DNA from: Sorangium cellulosum So0157-2
GTDB taxonomy: Bacteria > Myxococcota_A > Polyangia > Polyangiales > Polyangiaceae
Length of the DNA: 64,000 nt
Reading direction: 5' to 3'
Assembly (NCBI RefSeq): GCF_000418325.1
Contig: NC_021658.1
Span: forward strand, 1,674,001-1,738,000
Shown here: positions 1-9,079 of the stretch, piece after piece
How positions within the stretch are numbered: position 1 is the stretch's first letter
Layout of the letters: each line of letters starts with the position of its first letter
The notes under the pieces: generated by a model
Told to the model about the DNA's origin: nothing
Database searches by the model: none
The model's input: the letters and a program-made list of their open reading frames with translations, nothing else
Made by a program: the position numbers and the translations under genes

Positions 1-539
1 TGGTCGTCTTTGCACGCCTGGTAGGTCTCGCAGCAGCGCTCGTCTTCGCACTTGTAACACTCGTTCTCTTCCATCGACGGCGGGCACGTCTGGTTGAAGT
101 CCGGGTCGGTCGCGGCGGGGACCTGGCCGCAGCCGGCGCACCGCGCGCCCGGCCCCGCGGCCCGGCAGTCGATGAAGGCCTGCTGCGCGCTCTGGCCAGC
201 AGAGCCGGAGACCGGCGGACATGCCCTCTCGCACGCGACGTCCGCGTCCCCGTTCGCGCCCAGCGGGCACGCGTCGAGGCAGTCGAGGTAGGCGGCGCAG
301 CCCGGATCGGCCGCGCAGGCGTTCACCTGGGACACGCACGCTGTCTCCACGACGCACGCGCCGCACGCGCTCGTCCGGTAGGTGACCTCGCCTCCGCCGG
401 CGCCTCCGCCGGTCCCCGATCCCGTGCTCGACGCCGTCCCCGCGCTCGCGGGGAGGGGACCCCCGTCGCACGCCGGGGAGAGCGCCGCCGCGAGGGAGAG
501 AGAGAGCACGGCGAGCACGGGCCGGGTTACCCACGACAT
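1..539 (-). CDS. Cys-rich secreted lipoprotein, 3' end cut by window edge
   Basis: The product begins with a basic N-terminus and a hydrophobic stretch that ends in a lipobox-like LSPAC, so it is probably exported and lipidated. A Gly/Thr/Ser linker follows, then a domain with about 19 cysteines in short CxxC and C-x(n)-C spacings (SACGAC, DERCCETYQAC), as in disulfide-rich surface proteins of myxobacteria. GAGGAG lies five bases before the ATG, which supports this start. The gene is divergent from the FGE-like pair at 722 and runs off the left edge, so its C-terminus and function are unknown. Confidence 0.75.
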   Translation of the reverse strand, partial: MSWVTRPVLAVLSLSLAAALSPACDGGPLPASAGTASSTGSGTGGGAGGGEVTYRTSACGACVVETACVSQVNACAADPGCAAYLDCLDACPLGANGDADVACERACPPVSGSAGQSAQQAFIDCRAAGPGARCAGCGQVPAATDPDFNQTCPPSMEENECYKCEDERCCETYQACKDD

Positions 540-597
540 ACAATCTCCTCGCGAGCGGTAGCAGCGTTTGGCGTTCGTCGGTCGGCGAGAGCGGCAA

Positions 598-648
598 TCG
601 ATCTTCGTACTCGATCTTCGTACTCGATCTTCCTTCGATCTTTCTTGG
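598..648. repeat. 13-bp direct repeats in the divergent intergenic region
   Basis: TCGATCTTCGTAC occurs at 598-610 and 611-623 and is followed by two degenerate copies to about 648. The repeats lie between the divergent starts at 539 and 722 and could bind a regulator, or be simple slippage repeats. Confidence 0.6.
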
Positions 649-665
649 CTCTGCCTCTCCTGGAT

Positions 666-684
666 GGTAGCAGTGAATGCTACC
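666..684. promoter_or_regulatory. Perfect 7-bp inverted repeat (operator-like)
   Basis: GGTAGCA at 666-672 and TGCTACC at 678-684 form a perfect inverted repeat with a 5-base spacer, about 40 bases before the start of the FGE-like gene. A further GGTAGCA half-site is at 557-563. This is an operator-like arrangement; no cognate regulator is identified. Confidence 0.35.
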
Positions 685-721
685 CCTGGCGCAGGTCGAA
701 CGGCAACGAGAAAGGCGGAAC

Positions 722-2179
722 GTGGTGGAACCGAGGCGCGCGCTCTCGAGCCTCGCCGTGCTCAGCATGGCTGTGCACTCGGGCGCCTGCGGCGGGCGAG
801 AGCGACCGCAGCTCCTCGTCGTCGTGGACACCGATGCGCCGGTCGCCGCGCAGCTCCTCGCCGATCCGTCGATCTCTCCGGAGGCGGTCGTCGATACGGT
901 GCGGTTCGACAGGTTCGACGAGGCGTGGCGCCCGAGCTGCATCGACGACGTCGACTGTACGGCCAACTTCGTGTTGCCGGATCCCTCCTCCTGGCCGTTC
1001 TCCTTCGGGGTGGCCACGCCCGAGGCGGGCAGCGCCGTGCTCCGCCTGCGCATCCGGGCGTTCCGCGGCGCCGTCGCCACGAGAGGCGAGGACGCTGTCG
1101 AGGGCAGGGCGTTCTCGACCATCGATCCTCCGCCCGAGGCCGCGATCGACCGGCTGCTCGAGGTCGCGCTCCCCGCGTCCGGCGTGGAGACGGCCCTGCT
1201 CGTGCTCTCGGCCGACTGCCTCGGCGTGCCCGTGTCGCTGCGCGATCCGCCGCGCACGTGCCTCGATGGCGCCCGGCGCGCGGCGGCCCCCACCGAGGGC
1301 GTCCTCGCCGGCCCGGCCTCCGCGACGCGGGCCGGCGCGTGGCCCCGCGCGCGCGAGGCGCCCTGCGGGGCCGCGCCGCCGGGCGCCGACGCCGTCTGCA
1401 TCCCGGGCGGGCTCGGCTTCCTCGGCCAGGCCGAGCTCGCCGACGTCGACGAGCAGAGCGACGCCGCCGCCGCGCCCCCGCGGCCCGTCTACGTGAGCCC
1501 CTTCTTCATGGATCGCACGGAGTTCACGGTCGGCCGCTTCCGCGATCTGCTGAACGACGGCCTCCTCGACGCGGCGGGCGAGCTCCCCAGCGGGCCCGAT
1601 CCGGACAGGGACGCGCTCGCGGGCTGCCGCTGGCTCGGCGCCGCGGACGGCGCGAACGACGATCACCCCCTCAACTGCCTCTCGTGGAAGCTGGCGCGGG
1701 AGGCGTGCAGGGCGAGCGGCGGCGATCTGCCCACCGAGGCGCAGTGGGAGCACGCGGCGCGAGGTCGAGGGCAGGGGCGCGTCTATCCGTGGGGCGACGC
1801 GTCGCCCGCGTGCTGCACGGCGAGCGCTGGGCGCGGGACGCTGTGCCCCGGCGGGCCGGGGCCGGAGGAGGTCGGCGCCCATCCGCCGTCGGCGGCGTGC
1901 GGCGGCCTCGGCGACGTGTCCAGGGATGGCGTCCTGGATCTCGGCGGGAACCTGAGCGAGCTGTGCGCCGACAGGCTGGTTCCTTACGGAGAGGGCTGCT
2001 GGGGCGCTCCCGGGATCTTCGTCGATCCCCGGTGCGACGACGACACCACCAGGTCGCGCGCCGCCCGCGGGGGAGACTGGGCCAGCGGCCCCGCGAACAC
2101 CCGCGCTGCGTTCCGGAGGGGCGATGTGCTGGACGCGCTGCACGGCTTCCGGTGCGTCTACGCGGGAGGGGCGCCGTGA
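722..2179 (+). CDS. FGE-sulfatase-fold lipoprotein (SUMF1/PvdO-like)
   Basis: The N-terminus has a hydrophobic segment ending in SGAC, so a lipoprotein is likely. About 200 residues of unknown domain follow, then an FGE/SUMF1-type fold: CIPGG near residue 220, FFMDRTEFTVG, LPTEAQWEHAARG, YPWGD, LDLGGNLSEL, RGGDW and the terminal HGFRC. GTG at 722 was chosen because AAAGGCGG lies just upstream; GTG at 725 and ATG at 677 are alternatives. The paired active-site cysteines of true formylglycine-generating enzymes (SxxC...C after RGGS) are not present, so sulfatase activation is unlikely. It overlaps the next gene by four bases (GTGA), which suggests translational coupling with this paralogue. Confidence 0.8.
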   Translation: MVEPRRALSSLAVLSMAVHSGACGGRERPQLLVVVDTDAPVAAQLLADPSISPEAVVDTVRFDRFDEAWRPSCIDDVDCTANFVLPDPSSWPFSFGVATPEAGSAVLRLRIRAFRGAVATRGEDAVEGRAFSTIDPPPEAAIDRLLEVALPASGVETALLVLSADCLGVPVSLRDPPRTCLDGARRAAAPTEGVLAGPASATRAGAWPRAREAPCGAAPPGADAVCIPGGLGFLGQAELADVDEQSDAAAAPPRPVYVSPFFMDRTEFTVGRFRDLLNDGLLDAAGELPSGPDPDRDALAGCRWLGAADGANDDHPLNCLSWKLAREACRASGGDLPTEAQWEHAARGRGQGRVYPWGDASPACCTASAGRGTLCPGGPGPEEVGAHPPSAACGGLGDVSRDGVLDLGGNLSELCADRLVPYGEGCWGAPGIFVDPRCDDDTTRSRAARGGDWASGPANTRAAFRRGDVLDALHGFRCVYAGGAP

Positions 2180-3564
2180 CGGCCCGGCGCTCCCTGGGGG
2201 CGCTCGCGGCCGCGGGGCTCCTGCTCTCCGGGTGCGGAGCGGAGCCTCGCCAGTGGCTCGTCAGCGTCTCGACGGACGCGCCGGTGCCCCGGTTCGGCGA
2301 TCACCTGCTGCTCGAGGTGATGGGCGCCGACGCGAGCTGCACCGGGTGCATGCGGCTCATCGGGGTGGACGGGCCGGACAGCCTCCCGGTCAGCTTCGGC
2401 GTGGTCCCGCGGAGCGAAGGCGCCGCCGTGCGGGTCCGCGCGCGGCTCTACCGGGCCGAGCAGGCGGGCCCAAACGGCCTGCCCGACGCCGCGGCGCTGA
2501 TCGACGCCGTCGCCGTGCTCCCGCCGCTGCTCGAGGGCGAGGCGCGCGTGGCCCTCGACCTGACCATGCGCTGCTTCGGCGTCCCGAGCGCCCCCGGCGA
2601 CGGCGCGACCTGCGACCCGGAGACGGGCGCGCTCGCGCCGGAGCCGGTGCTCCCGCTGCTCTCCGACGTCGCGCCCCAGCCCCGGCCCGGCTCCTGGCCG
2701 GGCGCGGCCCCGGTGCCCTGCGCGGGGCCGGCGCCCGCCGGCATGGAGTGCGTGCCCGGGGGGGTCTTCCTGCTCGGCGCGCCCCGACCGGGGTTCGCCG
2801 TCGATTTCGACGAGCTGAGCCAGCCCGAGCACCTCGTGCGGCTCGGCGCCTTCGCCATCGACGTGGACGAGGTGACCGTGGGCGCGGTCCGGGAGCTCGT
2901 GGCGACAGGGCAGCTCCGGTCCGAGCCCGGCGTCAGGGACATCGACGCGCCGGGGTCCGGCCGGGGCGCGTGCACGTACCTCGGCGCCGAGGAGCGCGAC
3001 AACGACGCCTTGCCGGTCAACTGCGTCACGCACGCGCAGGCGGAGGAGGTCTGTTCCGCGCTGGGGAAGCGGCTCCCGACCGAGGCCGAGTGGGAATATG
3101 CGGCCGGCAACCTCGCCGACGAGACCGCCTATCCGTGGGGCAACGCCGGCGATCTCTGCGCGACGGCGCTGCTCGGCAGGGGCCGGCACCCCATGGAGGC
3201 CGACGCGGGCGTGTTCGAGAACGCCGGCTGTCGCCCGCTCGGCGGGACGGTGCCCTGGGGGCCAGTCGCCGGAGGCGCGCCGGGCGACGTGACCGCCCTC
3301 GGCGTCCGGAACCTCGCCGGCAGCATGTCCGAGTGGGTGGCCGACACCTTCGCTCCCTACACGGCGCCGTGCTGGCAGCCGGGCGGAGCGCTCCTCGTCG
3401 ATCCGGTGTGCCGCGCGCCGGCCCCCGGCGCGGCGCGGGCCTTCTCCTATCGCGGGAGCTCCTGGGCGGGTTACAAGCTGTCGGCGCAGGCGACCGCGCG
3501 CAGCCATGACGGGCCGTCGACGTTCAATCAGGCGACGGGCTTCCGGTGCGCGCAATCCATGTAA
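2176..3564 (+). CDS. FGE-sulfatase-fold lipoprotein, paralogue of upstream gene
   Basis: A classic lipoprotein signal (LLLSGC) is followed by an N-terminal domain similar to that of the preceding protein (both contain VSTDAP or VDTDAP near the start of the mature protein), then an FGE fold: ECVPGGVFLLG, FAIDVDEVTVG, LPTEAEWEYAAG, YPWGN, RNLAGSMSEW, YRGSSW and the terminal GFRC. The two catalytic cysteines of formylglycine-generating enzymes are missing, as in the neighbour. GTG at 2176 overlaps the upstream TGA, giving a coupled tandem pair that probably arose by duplication. The substrate is unknown; a structural or binding role outside the inner membrane is as likely as catalysis. Confidence 0.85.
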   Translation: MTARRSLGALAAAGLLLSGCGAEPRQWLVSVSTDAPVPRFGDHLLLEVMGADASCTGCMRLIGVDGPDSLPVSFGVVPRSEGAAVRVRARLYRAEQAGPNGLPDAAALIDAVAVLPPLLEGEARVALDLTMRCFGVPSAPGDGATCDPETGALAPEPVLPLLSDVAPQPRPGSWPGAAPVPCAGPAPAGMECVPGGVFLLGAPRPGFAVDFDELSQPEHLVRLGAFAIDVDEVTVGAVRELVATGQLRSEPGVRDIDAPGSGRGACTYLGAEERDNDALPVNCVTHAQAEEVCSALGKRLPTEAEWEYAAGNLADETAYPWGNAGDLCATALLGRGRHPMEADAGVFENAGCRPLGGTVPWGPVAGGAPGDVTALGVRNLAGSMSEWVADTFAPYTAPCWQPGGALLVDPVCRAPAPGAARAFSYRGSSWAGYKLSAQATARSHDGPSTFNQATGFRCAQSM

Positions 3565-3597
3565 TCGATGTGACCGGTGTGATCGCGCCGCCGAGGA

Positions 3598-3626
3598 TTG
3601 GGTCCGGCCGGGAACCACGGTACGCT
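3598..3626 (+). promoter_or_regulatory. Promoter for a leaderless kinase mRNA
   Basis: TTGGGT at 3598-3603, a 17-base spacer, then TACGCT at 3621-3626, with only six bases before the GTG at 3633. This places the predicted transcription start on the start codon. Confidence 0.5.
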
Positions 3627-3632
3627 GCGCTC

Positions 3633-5039
3633 GTGTCGGACGATCTCCAGGGCTCCTTCCCGGCCGGCAAGGTCGTCGCCGGGCACTTCCGGATCGTGCG
3701 CCTCATCGGCCGCGGGGGGATGGGCGAGGTGTACGCGGCCAGGAACCTCGGCACAGGGCGCGACGTGGCGCTCAAGGTGGTCCGCGGCGTCGCCGACGCC
3801 GCGCAGACGCGGCGCTTCCTCCGCGAGGCAAGGGCGGCGGCCGCGATCCAGCACCCGAACGTGATCGAGGTGCTCGACGTCTTCGAGGACGACGATCACA
3901 CGCCCGTGATGGTCATGGAGCTGCTCCGCGGCGAGCCGCTCTCCGCGCTGCGCAGACGCAGGGGCGCCCTGCACCTCCACGAGGCGGCGCGGCTCCTCTC
4001 GCCGGTCGCCGCCGCGCTCCGCGCCGCGCACGACAAGGGGATCGTGCACCGCGATCTCAAGCCGGACAACATCTTCCTCTCCGAGCCCCAGGCCGGCGGG
4101 TGCGTGCCCAAGGTGCTCGACTTCGGGATCGCCAAGGTGCTCGACCCGACCTCCATCAGCGCGGAGACCCATGGAGCCAACACAAGCACTGGCTCGATCC
4201 TCGGGACGCCGCATTACATGTCCTTCGAACAGGCGATGAGCGAGAAGGACATCGATCATCGGGCGGACATCTGGGCCATGGGCGTCATCCTCTTCGAGGC
4301 GCTCACCGGCCGGAGGCCGCTCGAGTTCGAGACCCTCGGCGAGATGTACACGGCGTTCCTGCAGCGCGAGGTGCCGTCGATCCGGTCGGCCGTCCCCGAC
4401 CTGCCCGCGGACGTCGCCGACGTGCTCGACCGCTGTCTGCGGAAGCGGCGCGAGGATCGGCTCGACGATCTCGGGCCCCTGATCGAGGTCCTCGGCCGCC
4501 ACGCCGACCCGGCGTCGCCGGGCGCGCTCGCGGGCGGCAAGGTGGTCGGCGCGCTCGCGCCGCTCGCCGCGCCCCCGCGCTCCGCCGCGCCCGCCGCCGT
4601 CTCGGATCGAGGCGGCCCCGCGAGGTCGCTGAAGCGGGCGGGCGCAGGCGCCGCGCTCCTTGCGGCGATCGGCGTCGCGGCGTTCGTCGCGCTCCGTCGC
4701 CCTGCGGCGGACGCGCCCGCCCCGCTGGTCTCCACGTCGGCCGCAGCGGAGCGCGCGCCCGCGCCTCCGGCCTCCATGTCGGCCGAAGCGGCGGCGGGCG
4801 CGCGCGCGTCCGTCCCGGCGCCCCCTCCGTCCCCCGCGCCGAGCGCGGCGCCCCCGGTCGCCCTCGCCCGAGACGATCGCGCCGCGGAGGCCGCCGCGCC
4901 GTCCGCCGTGCCTTCTGCGAGGCGGCCTTCGCCCAAGGCGCCCTCCGGTACGGCGGCGGCGCCCTCGGCGACGCCGCCTGTGACGCCCCCGGCGCCGAGC
5001 CAGCCGGCGAGGGGGATCGTCGACCAACTCCCGTACTGA
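3633..5039 (+). CDS. Ser/Thr protein kinase with C-terminal TM segment
   Basis: A Hanks-type kinase occupies roughly residues 18-290: glycine loop GRGGMGEVY, VALKVV lysine (K48), catalytic loop HRDLKPDN, DFGIAK, and YMSFEQ in place of the usual APE/SPEQ. A single hydrophobic segment (AALLAAIGVAAFVAL) near residue 345 is followed by an Ala/Pro-rich tail, presumably extracytoplasmic. GTG at 3633 was chosen because the kinase domain begins soon after and a TANNNT box ends six bases before it; an in-frame ATG at 3546 would overlap the upstream gene. The second kinase starts 39 bases downstream, so the two form a kinase pair. Targets are unknown. Confidence 0.9.
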   Translation: MSDDLQGSFPAGKVVAGHFRIVRLIGRGGMGEVYAARNLGTGRDVALKVVRGVADAAQTRRFLREARAAAAIQHPNVIEVLDVFEDDDHTPVMVMELLRGEPLSALRRRRGALHLHEAARLLSPVAAALRAAHDKGIVHRDLKPDNIFLSEPQAGGCVPKVLDFGIAKVLDPTSISAETHGANTSTGSILGTPHYMSFEQAMSEKDIDHRADIWAMGVILFEALTGRRPLEFETLGEMYTAFLQREVPSIRSAVPDLPADVADVLDRCLRKRREDRLDDLGPLIEVLGRHADPASPGALAGGKVVGALAPLAAPPRSAAPAAVSDRGGPARSLKRAGAGAALLAAIGVAAFVALRRPAADAPAPLVSTSAAAERAPAPPASMSAEAAAGARASVPAPPPSPAPSAAPPVALARDDRAAEAAAPSAVPSARRPSPKAPSGTAAAPSATPPVTPPAPSQPARGIVDQLPY

Positions 5040-5078
5040 TGACGACCGGCGCGCGCCGCGTTACCGTGAGCGCACGCC

Positions 5079-6337
5079 ATGGAAGGTCAATGTATCGCCG
5101 GGAAGTACCGCCTTGCCCGGCTCCTCGGCAAGGGCGGAATGGGCTCGGTGTGGCTGGCAGAGCACCTGTCGCTCCGCACGCCGGTGGCCATCAAGCTCAT
5201 CGACGTCGAGGTCGCGAAGAACGCGAGCGCCCGCGCGCGCTTCGATCGCGAAGCGCAGCTCGCCGCGCGGATCCGCAGCGCCCATGTGGTCAAGGTGCTC
5301 GACCATGGCCTGACCGACCATGGATTGCCTTACATCGCGATGGAGTGCCTCGCGGGCGAGACGCTGCGCGATCGCCTGACCGCGCGCGGGCGAATCACGC
5401 TGTCGGAGACGGCGAAGATCGTATCTCACGTGTGCCGCGCCCTCGCGCGCGCCCACGAGGCCGGGCTCGTGCACCGCGACATCAAGCCCGAGAACATCTT
5501 CATGGCGCGCGAGGATGACGGCGAGATCATCAAGATCCTCGATTTCGGGGTGGCGAAGGCGACCGACGCGCTCTCCATCGCAGGGATGGATCCCACGCGC
5601 ACCGGCGCGCTCCTCGGGACGCCTTACTACATGAGCCCGGAGCAGGCGAAAGGCCTGAAGAGCGTCGATTTCCGGTCTGACCTGTGGTCTCTGGGAATCG
5701 TGGTCTTCGAGTGCCTCACCGGCCAGCGCCCCTTCACGGCCCCGGCCCTCGGCCCGCTCATCGCGAAGATCCTGGGGACGCCCGCGCCCGCGCTGTCGGC
5801 GGCGGCGCCTTCCGCCCGCATCCCCGCGGAGGTCGAGGCCTGGATGCGCAAGGCGCTCGCCGTCGATCCGGACGCGCGCTTCGCCTCGGCCAGGGAGCTC
5901 GCGGAGGCGTTCATGGTGGCGTCGGGCATGGCCGACTCGATGGAGCGCGGCCCCTCGGCGGGCCTCCCGGGCGCGCGGTCGCCGTCGGCCGCGGGCTCCC
6001 GGGCCGAGGCGTGGGACACGGCCGACACCGTGGCCCTGGCCTCGGACGGCGCACCCCCGCCGGCCGCCGCCGCGACGCTGCCGGCCGCCATCATCGGCGG
6101 CGACCTGCTGTGTGGGCGGTGGTGCTGACCGGGCGGGTCGCGGACCCGTCGCTGTTCGTCGCGCCGCTGGCCCCCGCCGCGCCGCGCGCCCCGGCGGCTC
6201 CCCTGGCCTCGGCGGCGGTGCCCGGCGCGGCCGCGGCGGCGCCGACGGCGGTGCGCGGCCTGATCTGGGCGGTCGTCGTGCTCGGGATCGCGCTCCTCGC
6301 GGTGGGCGGCGTGCTCGCGGCGACCCTCCTGCGGTGA
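5079..6337 (+). CDS. Ser/Thr protein kinase (frameshifted near 6110)
   Basis: The kinase domain (residues about 9-265) has GKGGMGSVW, VAIKLI, HRDIKPEN, DFGVAK and YMSPEQ, all consistent with an active enzyme. The original frame stops at 6128 after GGDLLCGRWC. The next frame reads on through an Ala/Pro linker into a clean C-terminal TM helix (GLIWAVVVLGIALLAVG) ending at 6337. One missing G near 6110 (GAC CTG CTG GTG TGG) would restore a membrane-anchored kinase like the other kinases here. It may be a sequencing indel or a real truncation that leaves a soluble 349-residue kinase. The ATG start lies 12 bases after a TACCGT box, with no clear ribosome binding site. Confidence 0.8.
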
Positions 6338-6455
6338 GCGGCGCCGGCGGTCTCGCGGCGCGCGGGCGGGCCCCCGACCCTCGGGCGCGGCGCCTCGACG
6401 CTCCGCTCCAATCGCGCCCCCCGTCGCCGTGTCGCGCGGTGCGCTGCCTTCCCGC

Positions 6456-6485
6456 TTGATCGCGCGGCGACGCGAGAGATACCCT
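6456..6485 (+). promoter_or_regulatory. Promoter for a leaderless lipoprotein mRNA
   Basis: TTGATC at 6456-6461, an 18-base spacer, TACCCT at 6480-6485, then six bases to the ATG at 6492. There is no Shine-Dalgarno sequence. Confidence 0.5.
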
Positions 6486-6491
6486 CCGCGC

Positions 6492-7004
6492 ATGCGCCGC
6501 CTGGTCTCGTGCGTCCTTCTCCTCTCGTCGTTCGCCCTCGCGCCAGGTTGCGCGACCTACAATCAGGATCTCGATCGTGCCCGCAGCCACTACGAGGCGA
6601 ACCGGTTCGAGCAGGCGCTGGCGCTGTTCCGTGTGCTCGAGCACGACATGGACTCGTTCTCGGTCCCGGAGCGGGCGCAGTACGCCTACCTCCGGGGCAT
6701 GACGGACTACCGCCTGGCCGATCTTGCGCCGCAGGGCACCGGCGTCGCCGATCCGCGCAAGGGCTACCGCGACAACGCGCGCCACTGGCTCGGGCTCGCC
6801 GCGGCGATCGAGAAGCAGACCCCCGGCGGCGTCACGAGCGAGCAGAAGGGCCGGCTCACCGAGACGCTCGCGGATCTCAACCGCGACGTGTACGGCGGCG
6901 CCGAGACGCTGCCGGAGGGCGCCGCGCCCGAAGCCGCGCCGCAGCCCGACGCTGCGCCTGCATCGCCCGCCGAATCGCCGGAGCCCTCGGCGCCCACGCT
7001 CTGA
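6492..7004 (+). CDS. TPR-like outer-membrane-type lipoprotein
   Basis: The 170-residue product has a basic start, a hydrophobic core and the lipobox LAPGC. The mature part is helical and resembles one or two TPR units (ARSHYEANRFEQALALFRVL), with an Ala/Pro-rich tail. An in-frame upstream start at 6429 would spoil the signal peptide. No enzymatic motif is seen; such lipoproteins usually act as assembly or scaffold factors in the envelope. The 7005-7271 interval downstream holds no gene that I can support, only GC-rich short repeats such as GCGTCGTTCCG. Confidence 0.8.
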   Translation: MRRLVSCVLLLSSFALAPGCATYNQDLDRARSHYEANRFEQALALFRVLEHDMDSFSVPERAQYAYLRGMTDYRLADLAPQGTGVADPRKGYRDNARHWLGLAAAIEKQTPGGVTSEQKGRLTETLADLNRDVYGGAETLPEGAAPEAAPQPDAAPASPAESPEPSAPTL

Positions 7005-7271
7005 CCGCAGCGCGCCCGCGTCCGCGTCCCCGGTGCTCGCGCCGCCGGGGCCGCGCGCCCGCATCGTTCCGAGCTTCCGCGTCGTTCCGGGCGCCCGCGT
7101 CGTTCCGCGCCCGCGTCGCGCACCGGTACTGCACCGCGCGCTCGTGGTGCGCTCCGTGCGAGCGTCCCACCGTGTGGGCGCGCTGGGATGGCCTGGACAG
7201 GAACTGCGAGAGGAGACGTAGGGCGGGGCGCCGTGCGCGGCGCTGTGGGATCGCTGGTCAGCCGGGTCGCG

Positions 7272-7493
7272 CTACGACATCCGCCGGCGCAGCGATTCGA
7301 TCTCGTCCTTCGCGGCGAGCTTGTGTTTCTTGAGCTGGGCTGCCTCCATCCTCTCCCCCGGTGTTAAGAAGGCCCGCCGACCCAGCTGCCTGAGCCGCGA
7401 ATCGAGCTCGCGATGACGCGCTTCCGCCATACTCAGCCGCTGCTCCGGGCCGACTGCCGTCACCGCGCGAGGAGAGATGATCTGATGCTTCAT
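7272..7493 (-). CDS. YdcH/DUF465-family small coiled-coil protein
   Basis: The 73-residue, highly charged helical protein has the family pattern H-x-ELD-x(n)-LTPGERMEAAQLKKHKLAAKDEIESL, typical of YdcH/DUF465 proteins (about 70 residues, function unknown). The ATG at 7493 is set by a strong GGAGGTG a few bases upstream. The 329-base divergent gap to the next gene (7494-7822) shows no further coding signal. A TATTCT box ends nine bases before the ATG at 7823. Confidence 0.8.
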   Translation of the reverse strand: MKHQIISPRAVTAVGPEQRLSMAEARHRELDSRLRQLGRRAFLTPGERMEAAQLKKHKLAAKDEIESLRRRMS

Positions 7494-7822
7494 GTACCCA
7501 CCTCCAAGGCCCACAAGAGGGCCGTGATGCCTTCGAGAGCCCACAGCAGAAGCCCTCGTTCTGATCGTTGCTGGAGAGGAGATCGCCGCCGCGAGCTATG
7601 AGCGAACAGCGGCCTGTGGAACGAAGCGAGATTACCGCATCATGGCGGCTCGATGCAGGCTTTTTGTCGGGGGGTACCCTCTGTAACATCCCGGATCATC
7701 AGCTGAAACCAGGGATTGCCCTACAGGCGCACAGCGGTACACCTTCGTTCCGGACGGCCAGGCTGGCATCTCCGTCCGCGCGAGAGGGACAACCTCGACC
7801 GTGGGGCTATTCTTCCCGGGCC

Positions 7823-8995
7823 ATGCCGCTTCCACGCATCGCCCCGCTCGCCGTTCTGACCGCACTGGCCGCCTTGGTGGGATGCACCTCCGAGGCCACG
7901 GCGCCGGCCCCGGCGCGGTCCCCGCAGGCGGCCTCGGCGCGGGCGCCGGTCGAGCTCGCGCCGGTCGTCGTCTCGCCCTACTCGGACGCGGAGCTCGCGG
8001 CGGAGTTCGAGCGGGCGCGCGCGCTGCTCCTGGCCGACAAGGCGCGCGAGGCGGCGCCCCTGTTCGATCGGCTGGTCCGCCTCGCGCCGGACGGCGAGGT
8101 CGCGCCGCCCAGCCTGTTCAACGCCGGGCTCGCGCACGAGGCGCTCGGCGATCGCGCGCTCGCGGCCGAGCGCTACCGCGAGGTCGCGCGGCGCTTCCCG
8201 GACCACGCGGTCGCGCGCGGCGCCCTCTTCCGGCTCGCGCGCGCGGCGGCCGCCCTCGAGCGGTGGCCCGAGCTCGTCGAGGTCGCGCGCCGGCTCCTCC
8301 GCCTCGGCGATCTGAGCGTCCTCGAGGCGATCGAGGCGCGCGGCGCCCTCGCGCTCGGCCTCGTCGAGCAGGATCTCGTGGATGAGGCGGCGCGTCAGGT
8401 CGGGCTCGCGCGCGATCTCATCGAGGCGCACCGGCTGGGCGAGGCGGGCAAGCCGCCGCTCGAGCTCGCGCAGGTGAGCTTCGCGCTCGGCGAGGTGCGG
8501 CGGCGCCGCAGCGAGGCGATCTCCTTCGTGCCGGTGCCGGCGAACTTCGCCGAGGCGCTGGAGCGGCGCTGCCAGGGGTTGCTCGACGCGCAGAGCGCCT
8601 ACACCGAGGCCATGCGGAGCCTCGACGCCCACTGGTCGGCGATGGCCGGCTACCGCATCGGGCAGCTCTACAAGGAGCTCCACCGCGACGTGATGCGGGT
8701 CCCGCCGCCGCCGAGCGCCGACACCCCGAGGAAGAAGCAGCTCTTCGAGGGGGCGATGCGCCTGCGCTACCGCGTGCTCCTGGAGAAGGGGCAGAAGATG
8801 CTGGCGGGCACCGTCCGCCTCGGCGATCGCACCGGGGAGGCGCCTCTGTGGGTCCTCCGGGCCCGCGATGCGCAGCGCGAGATCGAGCTTGCGCTCGCCG
8901 ACGAGCAGGCGGCCCTCGGGCGGCTCCCGTTCACCGAGGCCGAGCTCCTGGCCGCGCTCGACGCCCTGAAGACCGAGCCGCCGCGGCGGCCGTGA
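7823..8995 (+). CDS. TPR-repeat lipoprotein
   Basis: The 390-residue product starts with a lipoprotein signal ending in ALVGC. An Ala/Pro linker leads into helical repeats that look like TPRs (AAPLFDRLVRLAPDGE, SLFNAGLAHEALGDRALAAERYREVARRFPD), the pattern of BamD/YbgF-like tetratricopeptide envelope proteins. The C-terminal third is helical without a recognised motif. The start was chosen for the signal peptide; an upstream in-frame ATG exists but adds unlikely sequence. No catalytic residues are evident. It is convergent with the VWA lipoprotein. Confidence 0.8.
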   Translation: MPLPRIAPLAVLTALAALVGCTSEATAPAPARSPQAASARAPVELAPVVVSPYSDAELAAEFERARALLLADKAREAAPLFDRLVRLAPDGEVAPPSLFNAGLAHEALGDRALAAERYREVARRFPDHAVARGALFRLARAAAALERWPELVEVARRLLRLGDLSVLEAIEARGALALGLVEQDLVDEAARQVGLARDLIEAHRLGEAGKPPLELAQVSFALGEVRRRRSEAISFVPVPANFAEALERRCQGLLDAQSAYTEAMRSLDAHWSAMAGYRIGQLYKELHRDVMRVPPPPSADTPRKKQLFEGAMRLRYRVLLEKGQKMLAGTVRLGDRTGEAPLWVLRARDAQREIELALADEQAALGRLPFTEAELLAALDALKTEPPRRP

Positions 8996-9079
8996 TCCCG
9001 CGCGGGCGGCGGCCCGAGCGCCGCGCGCGGGCGGCGGCCCTCGGCCCTGCGCGGGCGGCGGCGGCCGGGCGCGCGGCGC

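Noticed and set aside
568..2175. Upstream extension of the second FGE-like gene in the same frame
   Set aside because: It would overlap the whole first FGE-like gene; the lipoprotein signal at 2176 and the GTGA overlap fix the start.
722..3564. FGE-like genes as true sulfatase-activating enzymes
   Set aside because: The catalytic Cys pair is missing in both and no sulfatase gene is adjacent.
7005..7271. Possible small gene in the gap after the 6492 lipoprotein
   Set aside because: Only repetitive Arg/Ser-rich frames without ribosome binding sites.
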